Assembly: GCF_004801395.1 (NCBI RefSeq)
Contig: NZ_SSOA01000003.1
Coordinates: 186,001-250,000 of the forward strand
Direction: 5' to 3'
Source of the DNA: Gillisella terrae
Lineage (GTDB): Bacteria > Pseudomonadota > Alphaproteobacteria > Rhizobiales > Rhizobiaceae
DNA: 64,000 nucleotides
Below, in pieces: positions 1-7,870 of the stretch; the first letter of the stretch is position 1, and each line of letters starts with the position of its first letter. Position numbers and translations under genes: made by a program. The notes under the pieces were generated by a model. The model did no database searches. It was given only the letters and a program-made list of their open reading frames with translations, and was not told where the DNA came from.

Positions 1-170
1 GTATGTTCGTCAGTCCACTTTTCTTCAGTGCCCTGCGCAACATGGCCGGTAACGATGTTCTCTACCCTTTCCGGATCGCAGGACCGCTGGCGATTTTTGT
101 CGGCGTTCTGTTTCTTGGTTTCGCTGTTTCGTCCTTCGCGCGCGCTCTTCGTTTCGCCAAAGCACAGTAA
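1..170 (+). CDS. C-terminal end of an integral membrane protein (partial)
   Basis: The reading frame enters from the left edge and stops at TAA 168-170. The last ~56 residues contain a hydrophobic span (GPLAIFVGVLFLGFAVSSF) followed by a short basic tail ending RFAKAQ, which fits the last transmembrane helix and cytoplasmic tail of a transporter or other membrane protein. An ATG at position 3 is in frame but is probably internal. A strong terminator follows 28 bp downstream. The family cannot be named from this fragment. Confidence 0.55.
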   Translation, partial: MFVSPLFFSALRNMAGNDVLYPFRIAGPLAIFVGVLFLGFAVSSFARALRFAKAQ

Positions 171-198
171 CACAGCAAAGAGCACATGAAGACAAACG

Positions 199-240
199 AG
201 CGCGATGCATGATCATGAAGATCAGCATCGCGCTTTTTTA
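199..240 (+). terminator. Rho-independent terminator
   Basis: AGCGCGATGC (199-208) pairs perfectly with GCATCGCGCT (225-234), and a T run follows at 234-239. It ends transcription of the membrane protein gene upstream. Confidence 0.85.
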
Positions 241-423
241 GCATTGCGAGTGGGAGCAAATCATTTTACCAGATCAAACGATGTGCGCCTGGTGAATACA
301 GGGTCGCACTCGAAACAGATCGCCAGATCTGTACAGGGGCTTCACTGTCGCGGCTCCGTTTGAGCAATCTGATTGTGGCTGCACGTGCCCGCAGTCCAGC
401 AAAATCAGCTTCGAGGAGGTAAA

Positions 424-1083
424 ATGCGCAGCGCCGAGACCCGGAATAACGAACCTAAACAGGAGCGAAGTCGGATAAGCCAGGCCAAGGTTGTCAATGC
501 AGCAAGCCATCTGCTGGCACGCCATGGCTATGACGGCTTTACCCTGCAACAGGTCTCAGCGGAGTCGGGGGTGTCGATTGGCTCTATTTATGGCCGCTTC
601 GCCAGCAAAGACGAGCTGGTGCATTTCATCCACCGCAACCTTCTGGACCATATGGATGCAGTTCACAACAACCTTTTGGATGCGCCCGAATGGCAGGACA
701 TGCCGCTTTTTGATCTTGTGCCACCGCTTTTTGATCGGATTGCCGAAACGCTGCGGGAAAATGCACCACTCTTGCGCGCCTTCATGCTGCGTGCGGTTTA
801 TGATGATGTGATTTCCACGGTGGGCAGCCAGTCATTCAAGGGTTTCGTCAGCCAGATCACCGCTCTGCTCATGCGCCACGCCCATGAACTGCAGACAGAT
901 CAACCTGAGGCCATTTTCCGCCATTGTATCACTTCAGCCTATTCGACCTATGGCAATTTCCTCGGCCTCGGTTCCAATCGCGGCGAGCGACGGGAAGTGG
1001 ATTGGGATTGGTACAAGGCTGAAACAGGGCGGATGCTGGTGTCCTATCTCGTCTCCTATGGTATGCGCGGAGCGCAAGGCTAA
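424..1083 (+). CDS. TetR/AcrR-family transcriptional regulator
   Basis: A 219-residue protein. The N-terminal helix-turn-helix domain spans about residues 15-62 and shows the usual TetR pattern (AASHLLARHGYDGFTLQQV, then SIGSIYGRFASKDELV). The variable all-helical C-terminal domain would bind ligand and dimerise. I start it at ATG 424 because GAGGAGGT lies at 413-420; an in-frame ATG at 373 has no comparable ribosome site. It stands alone after a terminator, and its target is not evident. The nearest candidates are the short reading frame at 1165 and the VOC locus downstream, which has its own LysR regulator. Confidence 0.85.
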   Translation: MRSAETRNNEPKQERSRISQAKVVNAASHLLARHGYDGFTLQQVSAESGVSIGSIYGRFASKDELVHFIHRNLLDHMDAVHNNLLDAPEWQDMPLFDLVPPLFDRIAETLRENAPLLRAFMLRAVYDDVISTVGSQSFKGFVSQITALLMRHAHELQTDQPEAIFRHCITSAYSTYGNFLGLGSNRGERREVDWDWYKAETGRMLVSYLVSYGMRGAQG

Positions 1084-1164
1084 TATTTAGAATTAGTATT
1101 TTAATTTTTATTCTTCTGTTGCTATGAGATCTCAGGGAGGTGGCGACTGCAACAAGGTGTGACT

Positions 1165-1347
1165 ATGACAATGATTGATAAGACAATGCTGAAAACAGGC
1201 AACGCCCGCGGATTTGATGGCCAGGGCCTTGTGCGTCTCCTCATGGGCGGCCTCAATCGCAGCGGTCATCCTCTGGCAGAACTGGCCAGTGGCGAAAGGG
1301 GCAAAACCAGAACACCGAGCGCTGTGGGCTTTGGTCTGATCCTCTGA
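1165..1347 (+). CDS. Possible small protein, 60 aa, unknown
   Basis: A short frame from ATG 1165 to TGA 1345-1347, with AAGG at 1154-1157 at a workable distance and an AT-rich, promoter-like stretch at 1084-1120. The product is basic with no recognised motif. It is the only plausible gene in the 358 bp between the TetR and LysR genes. It could also be chance, because short open frames are common at this base composition. Confidence 0.25.
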   Translation: MTMIDKTMLKTGNARGFDGQGLVRLLMGGLNRSGHPLAELASGERGKTRTPSAVGFGLIL

Positions 1348-1441
1348 GCTGACAAACATTCCGCTTGGCTATTATCGCACGATGCCCCAGGCAGTCAAAG
1401 CGTGTATCAAGGTAAGGTCAGCTTTACCTCTCGATAGAGCG

Positions 1442-2353
1442 TCATGAATGAAGCCGCTCAACGGCGGCACATTCCTTCACAAGTTTTCGCAACCAGATCA
1501 GCCCCGGATCGCGAGACCTGTGCCTATGCCAACGCAACGTCTGCTCAAGAGGTGGCACCGCAATTGGCGGGGCCATGATCCGAAAACCACCCTCCGCCAT
1601 GGCAAGACGTGCAAGCCGTTCCTGAATAAGGGCGATACGGTTGGTTCCCTTCAACAGATTGGCCATCGAGCTGAAAGCATAGGTGGAAATGGCCTTGCGC
1701 GGCTCGATGCCTGCGGCCCGCATCGCCAGAACAGCAAAGCTGTCCTGCCCAAAGAACGGTTCCATCACAACCATCGGCGCATCAATAAAACTTTGGCGGT
1801 CCATGATGTCTGGCCCCGGATAATCCGCACTGGCCAGCACCACAAGCTTATCTTCAAACAAATGCTCGCGTGTGTGATTATCAACGGCAATTGATGCTGG
1901 CACAACGAGCAGATCAATATCACCACGCTCCAGTAGTTTTTCTGGAGATGCCATTTGAGGCCGCAGGTTTAGGCGGACGCCGGGGGCATCCTCCATGATC
2001 CGCCGCGACAGTTCGCCGCCAAGAACCGTCAGTGAGTAATCCGAAAGCACAATGGTGAATTCCCGGTCGCTCTCGATTGGGGCAAAAGACGGACTGACAA
2101 TGATGGAGCCATCGATACGCATGATAATGTCGCGCAAAGGATCTGACAGAGATTGCGCCAGCGGCGACAACTCCATCTGCCGCCCCACCTGAACCAGCAG
2201 CGGATCAGAAAAAAAAGAACGCAGACGGCCCAGGGCATTGCTCATGGCTGATTGGGTAATAAACAACTCATCAGCAGCTTGTGACACGCTTTTCGTGCGC
2301 AAAAGCACATCCAGAGCGGCAAGCAGGTTCATATCGAGTTTTTTATATCTCAT
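1442..2353 (-). CDS. LysR-family transcriptional regulator, NodD-like
   Basis: A 303-residue regulator. Its first residues (MRYKKLDMNLLAALDVLL) resemble the NodD/LinR branch of LysR proteins, with a winged helix-turn-helix over residues ~6-63 (SVSQAADELFITQSAMSNALGRLR) and a periplasmic-binding-like effector domain behind it. I start it at 2353, where GGGAGG lies just upstream and the N-terminus matches the family; an in-frame ATG at 2368 would add five residues. It is divergent from the VOC gene, the classical arrangement for a LysR activator of the adjacent catabolic genes. No nod genes are present, so the effector is more likely an aromatic or related substrate of the neighbouring enzymes. 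Confidence 0.85.
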   Translation of the reverse strand: MRYKKLDMNLLAALDVLLRTKSVSQAADELFITQSAMSNALGRLRSFFSDPLLVQVGRQMELSPLAQSLSDPLRDIIMRIDGSIIVSPSFAPIESDREFTIVLSDYSLTVLGGELSRRIMEDAPGVRLNLRPQMASPEKLLERGDIDLLVVPASIAVDNHTREHLFEDKLVVLASADYPGPDIMDRQSFIDAPMVVMEPFFGQDSFAVLAMRAAGIEPRKAISTYAFSSMANLLKGTNRIALIQERLARLAMAEGGFRIMAPPIAVPPLEQTLRWHRHRSRDPGLIWLRKLVKECAAVERLHS

Positions 2354-2370
2354 GGACCTCCCACCCATAA

Positions 2371-2390
2371 AATAGAATATGGATTCTATT
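2371..2390. promoter_or_regulatory. Inverted repeat just upstream of the lysR start
   Basis: AATAGAAT (2371-2378), four bases, then ATTCTATT (2383-2390): a perfect 8-bp inverted repeat within 40 bp of the lysR start codon. Its position fits an autoregulatory site. Function is inferred from position only. Confidence 0.4.
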
Positions 2391-2431
2391 AAATGCTGGA
2401 GCGATTACGGTCAAGGGTTACTTACCTATCG

Positions 2432-2459
2432 ATTCCGTAAATTCTCAGATTTACGGAAT
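2432..2459. promoter_or_regulatory. 28-bp perfect palindrome, probable LysR operator
   Basis: ATTCCGTAAAT (2432-2442) and ATTTACGGAAT (2449-2459) form an 11-bp perfect inverted repeat around a 6-base centre, in the intergenic space between the divergent lysR and VOC genes. A half-site TTCCGTAA recurs at 3860-3867, about 40 bp before the isomerase-like gene, suggesting that one regulator controls both. Confidence 0.6.
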
Positions 2460-2612
2460 ATGATTTATAAATGGATTGTTCCTCCCTAGACTTCTCTCCT
2501 GAGGAGACTTTGCACGCGGGTAAAAACAGAGGGTTAGCGCTTGGCGACGTTCCGGTGAAAAGCGGAACCGCTGTTACGCACGATCATGCGAAGCAAGAAC
2601 GAGGAGAATGAG

Positions 2613-3554
2613 ATGCGGATTATTGGGCCTGATTATCTGGTATTTGGTGCGGAAGATCTGAAGGGTTGCCGTCAGTTTCTGGAGGATTTCGGCCTTCATC
2701 CTGTTGATGTCGATGACACCGGCGGGCTGTTTGAGGCATTGGACGGGACCGGTGTGATCATTCGTCACCGTGATGACCCACGGCTGCCACCACCGCTGCC
2801 CACCCGCAACATGTTGCGCCAACAGATTTTTGGTGTGGAGGATGTTGCAAGCCTTGATGAGATCGAGGCGGAAATATCCAAAGATCGTCGTGTGAACCGT
2901 TTGCTGGATGGCGGCCTTGAATTTCAAGATGATATGGGGTTTGAGCTGCGTTTTCAGCTCACCAAACGCCGCAAGCTTGATATGCCCGCAGAAAAAATCA
3001 ATGCACCGGGTGCACCAGCACAGCGCGGACCGAACGAACTGGGCGTCTGGGATGAAATGCCGGCAAAACCCAGAAGCCTCAGCCATATTGTGCTTTTCGT
3101 GCCGGACATTCCGAAAGTCGTTGACTTCTACACCAAGCGTCTGGGCTTTGTGATCACAGATGTCTTGCAAAATGCTGGACCGTTCCTGCGTCCACGCGCC
3201 AATGATGATCATCATACGCATTTCTTCATCCGTACCCCCGATTATATGAAGGGGTGCGAGCATCTTGCTTTCCACATGGGCGGCCCGACAGAATTGATGG
3301 TGGCTGGAGATCGATTTACCCGCAAGGGCTATCAGAGTTTCTGGGGACCCGGACGTCATAAATTCGGTTCAAACTGGTTCTGGTATTTCAACAGCCCCCT
3401 TGGTTGCCATTTTGAATATGACGCCGATATGGACAAGCATGATGATAGCTGGGTGGCGCGGGAAGCGCCCAATGGCCCTGAAGCATCACAGATGTTTCTG
3501 CTGCAATGGCGGGAAAAATGGGCTCCCGGCGGCGGACCAGAAGGCAAGCCTTAA
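2613..3554 (+). CDS. Two-domain VOC protein, extradiol (type I) dioxygenase-like
   Basis: A 313-residue protein with an N-terminal VOC module (~1-110) and a C-terminal catalytic-type VOC module (~153-275). The C-terminal module keeps a plausible Fe(II) triad of the 2,3-dihydroxybiphenyl 1,2-dioxygenase type: His158 (SHIVLFV), His217 (HLAFH) and Glu268 (CHFEYD), with a preceding HHTH segment. Enzymes of this family cleave catechol rings next to the two hydroxyls; others act as isomerases or glyoxalases, so the substrate is open. The start at 2613 is set by GAGGAG at 2601-2606; an ATG at 2586 lacks a site. The LysR gene upstream and the isomerase-like gene downstream suggest an inducible catabolic locus. 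Confidence 0.75.
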   Translation: MRIIGPDYLVFGAEDLKGCRQFLEDFGLHPVDVDDTGGLFEALDGTGVIIRHRDDPRLPPPLPTRNMLRQQIFGVEDVASLDEIEAEISKDRRVNRLLDGGLEFQDDMGFELRFQLTKRRKLDMPAEKINAPGAPAQRGPNELGVWDEMPAKPRSLSHIVLFVPDIPKVVDFYTKRLGFVITDVLQNAGPFLRPRANDDHHTHFFIRTPDYMKGCEHLAFHMGGPTELMVAGDRFTRKGYQSFWGPGRHKFGSNWFWYFNSPLGCHFEYDADMDKHDDSWVAREAPNGPEASQMFLLQWREKWAPGGGPEGKP

Positions 3555-3893
3555 TACCGGTGCGCTGGCATCCCCTGTGTCATCGTCGCTGCGCGGTTTT
3601 CGAAGATACGGCATAGGGTTTTTCCGGTTCCGGATGCACGTTGCAAGATTATCGTGCTTCGGCGCACAGGGCAGCTTTTGCCTAACTGGACAGTCGCCCT
3701 CATGACGCAAGTGGTTCCCATGGCCTGGCGCAAAGATGCTTCTCTCAGTGGCAATGAGCAACATCTGTCCTGTCGTTCTTGCCCTGCTGAATGCCATCTG
3801 AGCCGCAGTACAATAGCCATTTCCCGCAGTGCCGTGCGTGTTGCCAAATGCACAGAAGGTTCCGTAACATTTTCAATTTTCTAGATAATCTCG
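3555..3893. other. Intergenic region without a recognised gene
   Basis: About 340 bp between the VOC and isomerase-like genes. Open frames on both strands are short and overlap each other without ribosome sites. The only signal I see is the TTCCGTAA half-site at 3860-3867, shared with the palindrome at 2432-2459. Decayed coding sequence cannot be excluded. Confidence 0.4.
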
Positions 3894-3905
3894 AAGGAGG
3901 AAAAG

Positions 3906-4673
3906 ATGAAACTATCGCCATGTATTGAATGGCTGTTTGCCGATCAGCATCCGAACATGTCTGATCGCATTCGTGCCGCTGCGGCGGCGGGCTATGAGAA
4001 GGCCGAATTTCATCTCTGGCGCGATAAGGATGTGGATGCTTGCGCAAGCGCCTTGCAGGAGACCGGGTTAGCCCTCACCAGCATCTGCGTTGATCCGCGC
4101 CGCTCCATGGTGGACCCGGCTCAACACGATGAACTCCTGGCTGCCCTTACGGATTCGATCGAAACTTCAAAAAAGCTTGGCCATGTGCCGCTCATTCTGG
4201 CCTCCGGCTTTACGCGGGATGGTGTTTCTCAACAAGAGCATATCGCCGCTGCCATCGATGTGTTGAAACGCGCCGCGACTATAGCCGAAAAGGCTGGCGT
4301 TCTGCTGGTTGTCGAACCGCTGAATGACCGGATTGATCATCCGAGCATGTTTTTGGTGAATACTACCCTCGCACTGGATATTCTGGAGGCGGTTGGCAGC
4401 CCACATGTTCGGCTGTTGTTCGATCTGTATCATTCACAGGTCATGGGTGAGGATCTGGCGCAAGTGCTATCGGGTCGTATGCATCTGATCCACCACATTC
4501 AGGTGGCCGATCTGCCTGGACGCAACGAGCCGGGAACCGGCCAGCACGATTGGCCTTTTCTGCTCAAAACCCTGACCGAACTTGGTTACGACGGTGCACT
4601 TGGCCTTGAATATCGCCCGACCTTGCCAACGGATGCGTCATTGGCAAAAGCTCGAGCAACACTTGGGTTATAA
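3906..4673 (+). CDS. Hydroxypyruvate isomerase-family TIM-barrel protein
   Basis: A 255-residue xylose-isomerase-like TIM barrel. Likely metal ligands are Glu137 (VVEPLN), Asp173 (LFDLYHSQ), Gln199 (HIQVAD) and Glu235 (LGLEYRP), with the spacing seen in Hyi-type isomerases. Hyi converts hydroxypyruvate and tartronate semialdehyde, while close relatives isomerise or epimerise other small sugars or keto-acids, so the exact reaction is uncertain. The ribosome site AAGGAGG (3894-3900) is excellent. The gene follows the VOC gene on the same strand after a 350-bp gap that may carry its own LysR-dependent promoter. Confidence 0.75.
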   Translation: MKLSPCIEWLFADQHPNMSDRIRAAAAAGYEKAEFHLWRDKDVDACASALQETGLALTSICVDPRRSMVDPAQHDELLAALTDSIETSKKLGHVPLILASGFTRDGVSQQEHIAAAIDVLKRAATIAEKAGVLLVVEPLNDRIDHPSMFLVNTTLALDILEAVGSPHVRLLFDLYHSQVMGEDLAQVLSGRMHLIHHIQVADLPGRNEPGTGQHDWPFLLKTLTELGYDGALGLEYRPTLPTDASLAKARATLGL

Positions 4674-4677
4674 AATG

Positions 4678-4714
4678 AGAGTCTGTCAGGTTTCGATCGA
4701 ACCTGCCAGACTCT
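4678..4714. repeat. R3 palindrome, copy 1 (may also terminate the upstream gene)
   Basis: AGAGTCTGTCAGGTTT and its near-perfect complement ending CAGACTCT form a 37-bp palindrome starting five bases after the isomerase stop codon. A second copy with the same arms and the same TAGAA flank lies at 33684-33720. It lacks a clean T run, so terminator function is uncertain. Confidence 0.7.
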
Positions 4715-4839
4715 AGAACAGACTCGAGAGGGGTGGGTCGCAAAGCTGGTGATAGGAGGATTTTAAGCGAAGTATACCCGCATCTTCGCTCTATTAACTG
4801 TTCAGTGCCCGGCTATTTTTAATGCTGCATAAGTGCAAT

Positions 4840-5644
4840 GGGCGTTGTCACGTTGTTTCACTGAGGCCGACGAAGCGCTTTCATTTGAATCAGGGCGCTG
4901 CGCCGGTCACGGCCTTCCACTGCGCCATAGCGCGGATCCGATGAATGTGGGTGGCAAGGGCTGAGTGCTTCTGGTGCGAGAGGACGAAATGATTTCGGAC
5001 TGCTGAAAACACCGAGATAAACCGTTGCAAGCCGCCCACGGATTGGAAGCCCTGCATCAGGCGTTCTCGTTTTCTCAGCGGCAGATGGAAATTCTCCGCA
5101 CGGTTGTTGAGACCCTTGTGTGATCTATGTTCTACGGCCGGCATTACATCTCGCTTTGCCGCCGCGTATGAACGCAGTTTATCGGTGACAATCCGCTTTG
5201 GCGCGAGGCCTTGCTTCTTCAGCAGTCTGATCAGCAATCGCTTGGCGGCCTTGGTGTCGCGACGGGCCTGCACAATCTCGTCGAGAACATATCCGTCCTG
5301 ATCGACGGCTCGCCAAAGCCAATGCTTTCGACCGTCGATCGTCACGACCATCTCGTCCAGATGCCAGATATCCTTTCTCGACGGCGTCTTTCTGCGCAGT
5401 CGCTTTACGTAGGCCGCGCCGAATTTGCGGCCCCAGCGCAGGATCGTTTCGTAGGACACGACAATGCCGCGTTCCAGCAGCATTTCTTCCACCAAGCGCA
5501 GGCTTAACGGAAACCGGAAATACAGCCAGACCGCATGGGCGATGATCTGCGGTGGGAAACGGTGGTTCTTGTAGCTTATGGACGGCGCGCTCATCACGTC
5601 CAATTATCCGGCAACCGTTAAGCCCTGGATAGCGTGACAGCTCC
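4840..5644 (-). mobile_element. IS6-family insertion sequence, apparently complete
   Basis: The left end GGGCGTTGTCACGTT (from 4840) and the right end, read inward from 5644 as GGAGCTGTCACGCT, enclose one full transposase gene, ~805 bp in total, a normal size for IS6 elements. I see no matching 8-bp target duplication (flanks AGTGCAAT and GAAACATC), consistent with its right side abutting another IS6-type fragment rather than unique DNA. Confidence 0.75.
4890..5603 (-). CDS. IS6-family DDE transposase
   Basis: A 237-residue transposase. It has an N-terminal helix-turn-helix-like region (SLRLVEEMLLERGIVVSYET) and a catalytic core with the three acidic residues in recognisable contexts: HLDEMVV, IVTDKL and NRAENFH. 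Length is normal for the family and no frameshift is seen, so the element may be active. It could start at the ATG at 5591 (MSAPSIS) instead of 5603. Confidence 0.85.
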   Translation of the reverse strand: MDVMSAPSISYKNHRFPPQIIAHAVWLYFRFPLSLRLVEEMLLERGIVVSYETILRWGRKFGAAYVKRLRRKTPSRKDIWHLDEMVVTIDGRKHWLWRAVDQDGYVLDEIVQARRDTKAAKRLLIRLLKKQGLAPKRIVTDKLRSYAAAKRDVMPAVEHRSHKGLNNRAENFHLPLRKRERLMQGFQSVGGLQRFISVFSAVRNHFVLSHQKHSALATHIHRIRAMAQWKAVTGAAP

Positions 5645-5936
5645 GAAACATCGCCTGGGCGGGCCTGCCGTCTCCGCAAGTTGCGAGCGATCTGAGGTCC
5701 GAACTTGGCGATCCAGCGGCGGACGGTCTCATAAGAAACATCGACACCACGCTCGAGCAGCATTTTCTCAACTTCACGCAGACTCAGATTGAACCGCAGG
5801 TAAAGCCAAACTGCGTGGGCAATGATTTGCGCAGGAAAACGGTGACGCTTGAAACTGATATCGGATGTTTGCATCGTTGAAATCTACGACTAACCCTAAA
5901 CGTAGGCAACGTTGAGCCGATTAACGTGACAACACC
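5645..5936 (-). pseudogene. 5' fragment of a second, related IS6-family transposase with its right terminal repeat
   Basis: From 5874 the minus strand encodes ~80 residues (start MQTSDISFKRHRFPAQ) closely similar to the N-terminus of the adjacent transposase (HRFPxQIIAHAVWLY), after which the frame runs out of register into the neighbouring element. Its outer end, read inward from 5936 as GGGTGTTGTCACGTT, matches the left end at 4840 at 14 of 15 bases. The rest of the gene is missing, so this is a truncated element. Confidence 0.75.
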
Positions 5937-6773
5937 CTAAATGTGCATCAAAGCTTCCAACCCGACGGGATCATCGGTGGTGATCTGGTCGCAGCGCAAA
6001 GCCAGCAAGCGGTTGACCACGGGCAGAGCCGCCTGATCGGCGGTTTTGATGGTGTAAGCATCGACCCGCTTGCCTTTCGCATGGAAAGCGCCAACCAGAT
6101 CAAAGCCCAAATCATCTGCGGCCAGAATCAGCCGATGCTCCAGATAGATCATCTGCGTGTTGGCAATGGCGTTGACGGCATCGCTCACAAAGCCTTCGAA
6201 ATCGCGCGAGGCCATAAGCCGCTCAATCGTCCCATCATGGCAGGGATCATAGCCAACGGGCAGATTTTCTACCGCATCGGCCAAAAGCGTTACCGCTTTG
6301 GCATCGCCGCAGGAGAGAATTAGGTGCTGCGCAATCGGCTGAACGGCCTGTTTGAAGGCTTCAATCTCGCGCTTACCAATCCGAGGCGCTGTTTCCTTCA
6401 AATCCAGTTGCAATACGGCACCCGCACCAACGGCTTTTTTGGCCAGAAGGGCTGCCAGATCTTCGAGCAGCATGATGTGGTGATCGGTGGGGATGCCAGC
6501 CTGATCGCGCAAGCGCAAGCCGCGTAAGTGATCAGAAGAGGCGTTTGCCACCGGCCCAAAACCAGTGGTGGCCTTTTCCAAATCCTCATCATGCAGCACG
6601 GCAAAGCCGCCGTCAGAATGGCAGAGCAGGTCCACTTCAACACTGGCACCCAGCATCATGCCTTCGATGATTCGCTCTGGCGTAAAAGAAATATCACCTG
6701 CCTGTTTATGGCCTCTGTGCCATTTGAGCATGGTGCGAAAGCCATCACGCTCAATATACAATCCCTCAGGCAT
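5937..6773 (-). CDS. Glycerophosphodiester phosphodiesterase-family protein
   Basis: A 278-residue GDPD-type TIM barrel with the expected WHRGH (His19-Arg20), VEVDLLCHSDGG and VLHDEDL motifs. These enzymes hydrolyse glycerophosphodiesters to glycerol-3-phosphate and an alcohol. No signal peptide is visible, so it should be cytosolic. I start it at 6773 (MPEGLYIE), overlapping the end of the ABC ATPase gene by 8 bp; the longer frame runs into that gene. It is the last gene of the operon, and an IS6-family end lies directly behind its stop codon (5937-5939). Context implies that the transporter imports a phosphodiester or related compound. Confidence 0.75.
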   Translation of the reverse strand: MPEGLYIERDGFRTMLKWHRGHKQAGDISFTPERIIEGMMLGASVEVDLLCHSDGGFAVLHDEDLEKATTGFGPVANASSDHLRGLRLRDQAGIPTDHHIMLLEDLAALLAKKAVGAGAVLQLDLKETAPRIGKREIEAFKQAVQPIAQHLILSCGDAKAVTLLADAVENLPVGYDPCHDGTIERLMASRDFEGFVSDAVNAIANTQMIYLEHRLILAADDLGFDLVGAFHAKGKRVDAYTIKTADQAALPVVNRLLALRCDQITTDDPVGLEALMHI

Positions 6774-7839
6774 GTTCCGTTTCTCTCGATACGTCATGGG
6801 TGTCTGTAGATGTATAGGCATGCTGCTGATCGCGAAAGATGGTATAGCTGTTGACCAGAACGGCAACCCGATCTCCCTTGCGCCAGCGGCTGGCGGGAGG
6901 CGTCATCGCCTTGATGCGGTGGCCATCGGCCAATTGCACATCAACCAGATGATAGCTGCCAAAATCGGTAAAGCGGGTGACAACGGCACTGGCCTCATCG
7001 CGGGTCGCCGTCAGCACCACGTCTTCCGGGCGGATGGCAAGGGTTGCCGCACCATCATTCAGCGGCACGGGCAGGCCGAGATCAGCGTGGTGGAAGCGAC
7101 CTTGGCGCACCTCGGATGTGATCAGGTTCATGGTGCCAATAAAGCCCGCGACAAATTCGGTCTGGGGCTGGCGGTAAATCACATCCGCCGGGGCAATTTG
7201 CTCGATGCGACCGTCACGCAAAACGGCAATGCGGTCGGCCATGGCCAGTGCTTCGTCCTGTCCGTGGGTGACAAACAGGGTGGTAATGCCAAGGCGCTGT
7301 TGAATATCGCGGACCTCTTCACGCAAACGCTCGCGCAAATGCTGGTCAAGGCTGGCAAAAGGCTCGTCCAACAGCAGAATTTTCGGCTCCAGCACCAGTG
7401 AACGGGCCAGTGCCACCCGCTGCTGTTGCCCGCCGGAAAGCTGCGATGTCATGCGTGTGCCATAGCCACCGAGGCCCACCAGTTCCAGCGCGCTCTCGAC
7501 CTTTTCACGGATCTCTGCTTTGGGCAGACGGCGCAGCTTGAGGCCAAAGGCAATATTGCCAAACACCGTCATATGCGACCAAAGGGCGTGGCTTTGGAAC
7601 ATCATTCCCGTGGGGCGGCGCTCGGGCGGCAGGCGGGTAACATCCTGACCGTCAATCAGAATAGCACCCGATGTTGGGTGCTCAAACCCACCAATCATGC
7701 GCAAAATGGTGGATTTGCCAGAACCGGACGGACCAAGCAGGCAAATCAATTCGCCATCTTCCACATGCAGGTTGACGCTATCGACCGCTGTGGTGCTGGC
7801 AAAGCATTTGCGAAGATTTTGAATGGTTAGCTGTGCCAT
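6766..7839 (-). CDS. ABC transporter ATP-binding protein
   Basis: A 357-residue ATPase of the spermidine/putrescine, iron and sugar-phosphate importer type. It has Walker A GPSGSGKST (~36-44), signature LSGGQQQR, Walker B ILLLDEP with the following DQHLRERL, and a C-terminal TOBE-like regulatory domain. The start at 7839 (MAQLTIQNL) follows AGGTG; the longer frame to 7899 overlaps the permease gene and lacks a site. It energises the importer encoded by the three genes before it in the operon. Confidence 0.9.
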   Translation of the reverse strand: MAQLTIQNLRKCFASTTAVDSVNLHVEDGELICLLGPSGSGKSTILRMIGGFEHPTSGAILIDGQDVTRLPPERRPTGMMFQSHALWSHMTVFGNIAFGLKLRRLPKAEIREKVESALELVGLGGYGTRMTSQLSGGQQQRVALARSLVLEPKILLLDEPFASLDQHLRERLREEVRDIQQRLGITTLFVTHGQDEALAMADRIAVLRDGRIEQIAPADVIYRQPQTEFVAGFIGTMNLITSEVRQGRFHHADLGLPVPLNDGAATLAIRPEDVVLTATRDEASAVVTRFTDFGSYHLVDVQLADGHRIKAMTPPASRWRKGDRVAVLVNSYTIFRDQQHAYTSTDTHDVSRETEHA

Positions 7840-7870
7840 ATGGTCACCTGTGCGTTGAATATGAAAAATG

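Noticed and set aside
1442..2353. Calling the LysR gene nodD
   Set aside because: The N-terminus is NodD-like, but many LysR regulators of aromatic catabolism share it, and no nod box or nod genes are seen.
2574..3359. A 261-codon open frame antisense to the VOC gene
   Set aside because: The sense frame has a strong ribosome site and metal-binding motifs; the antisense frame has none.
4819..4833. GCTGCATAA just left of the IS6-type element as a truncated R1 copy
   Set aside because: Only nine bases match the R1 left arm, which can occur by chance.
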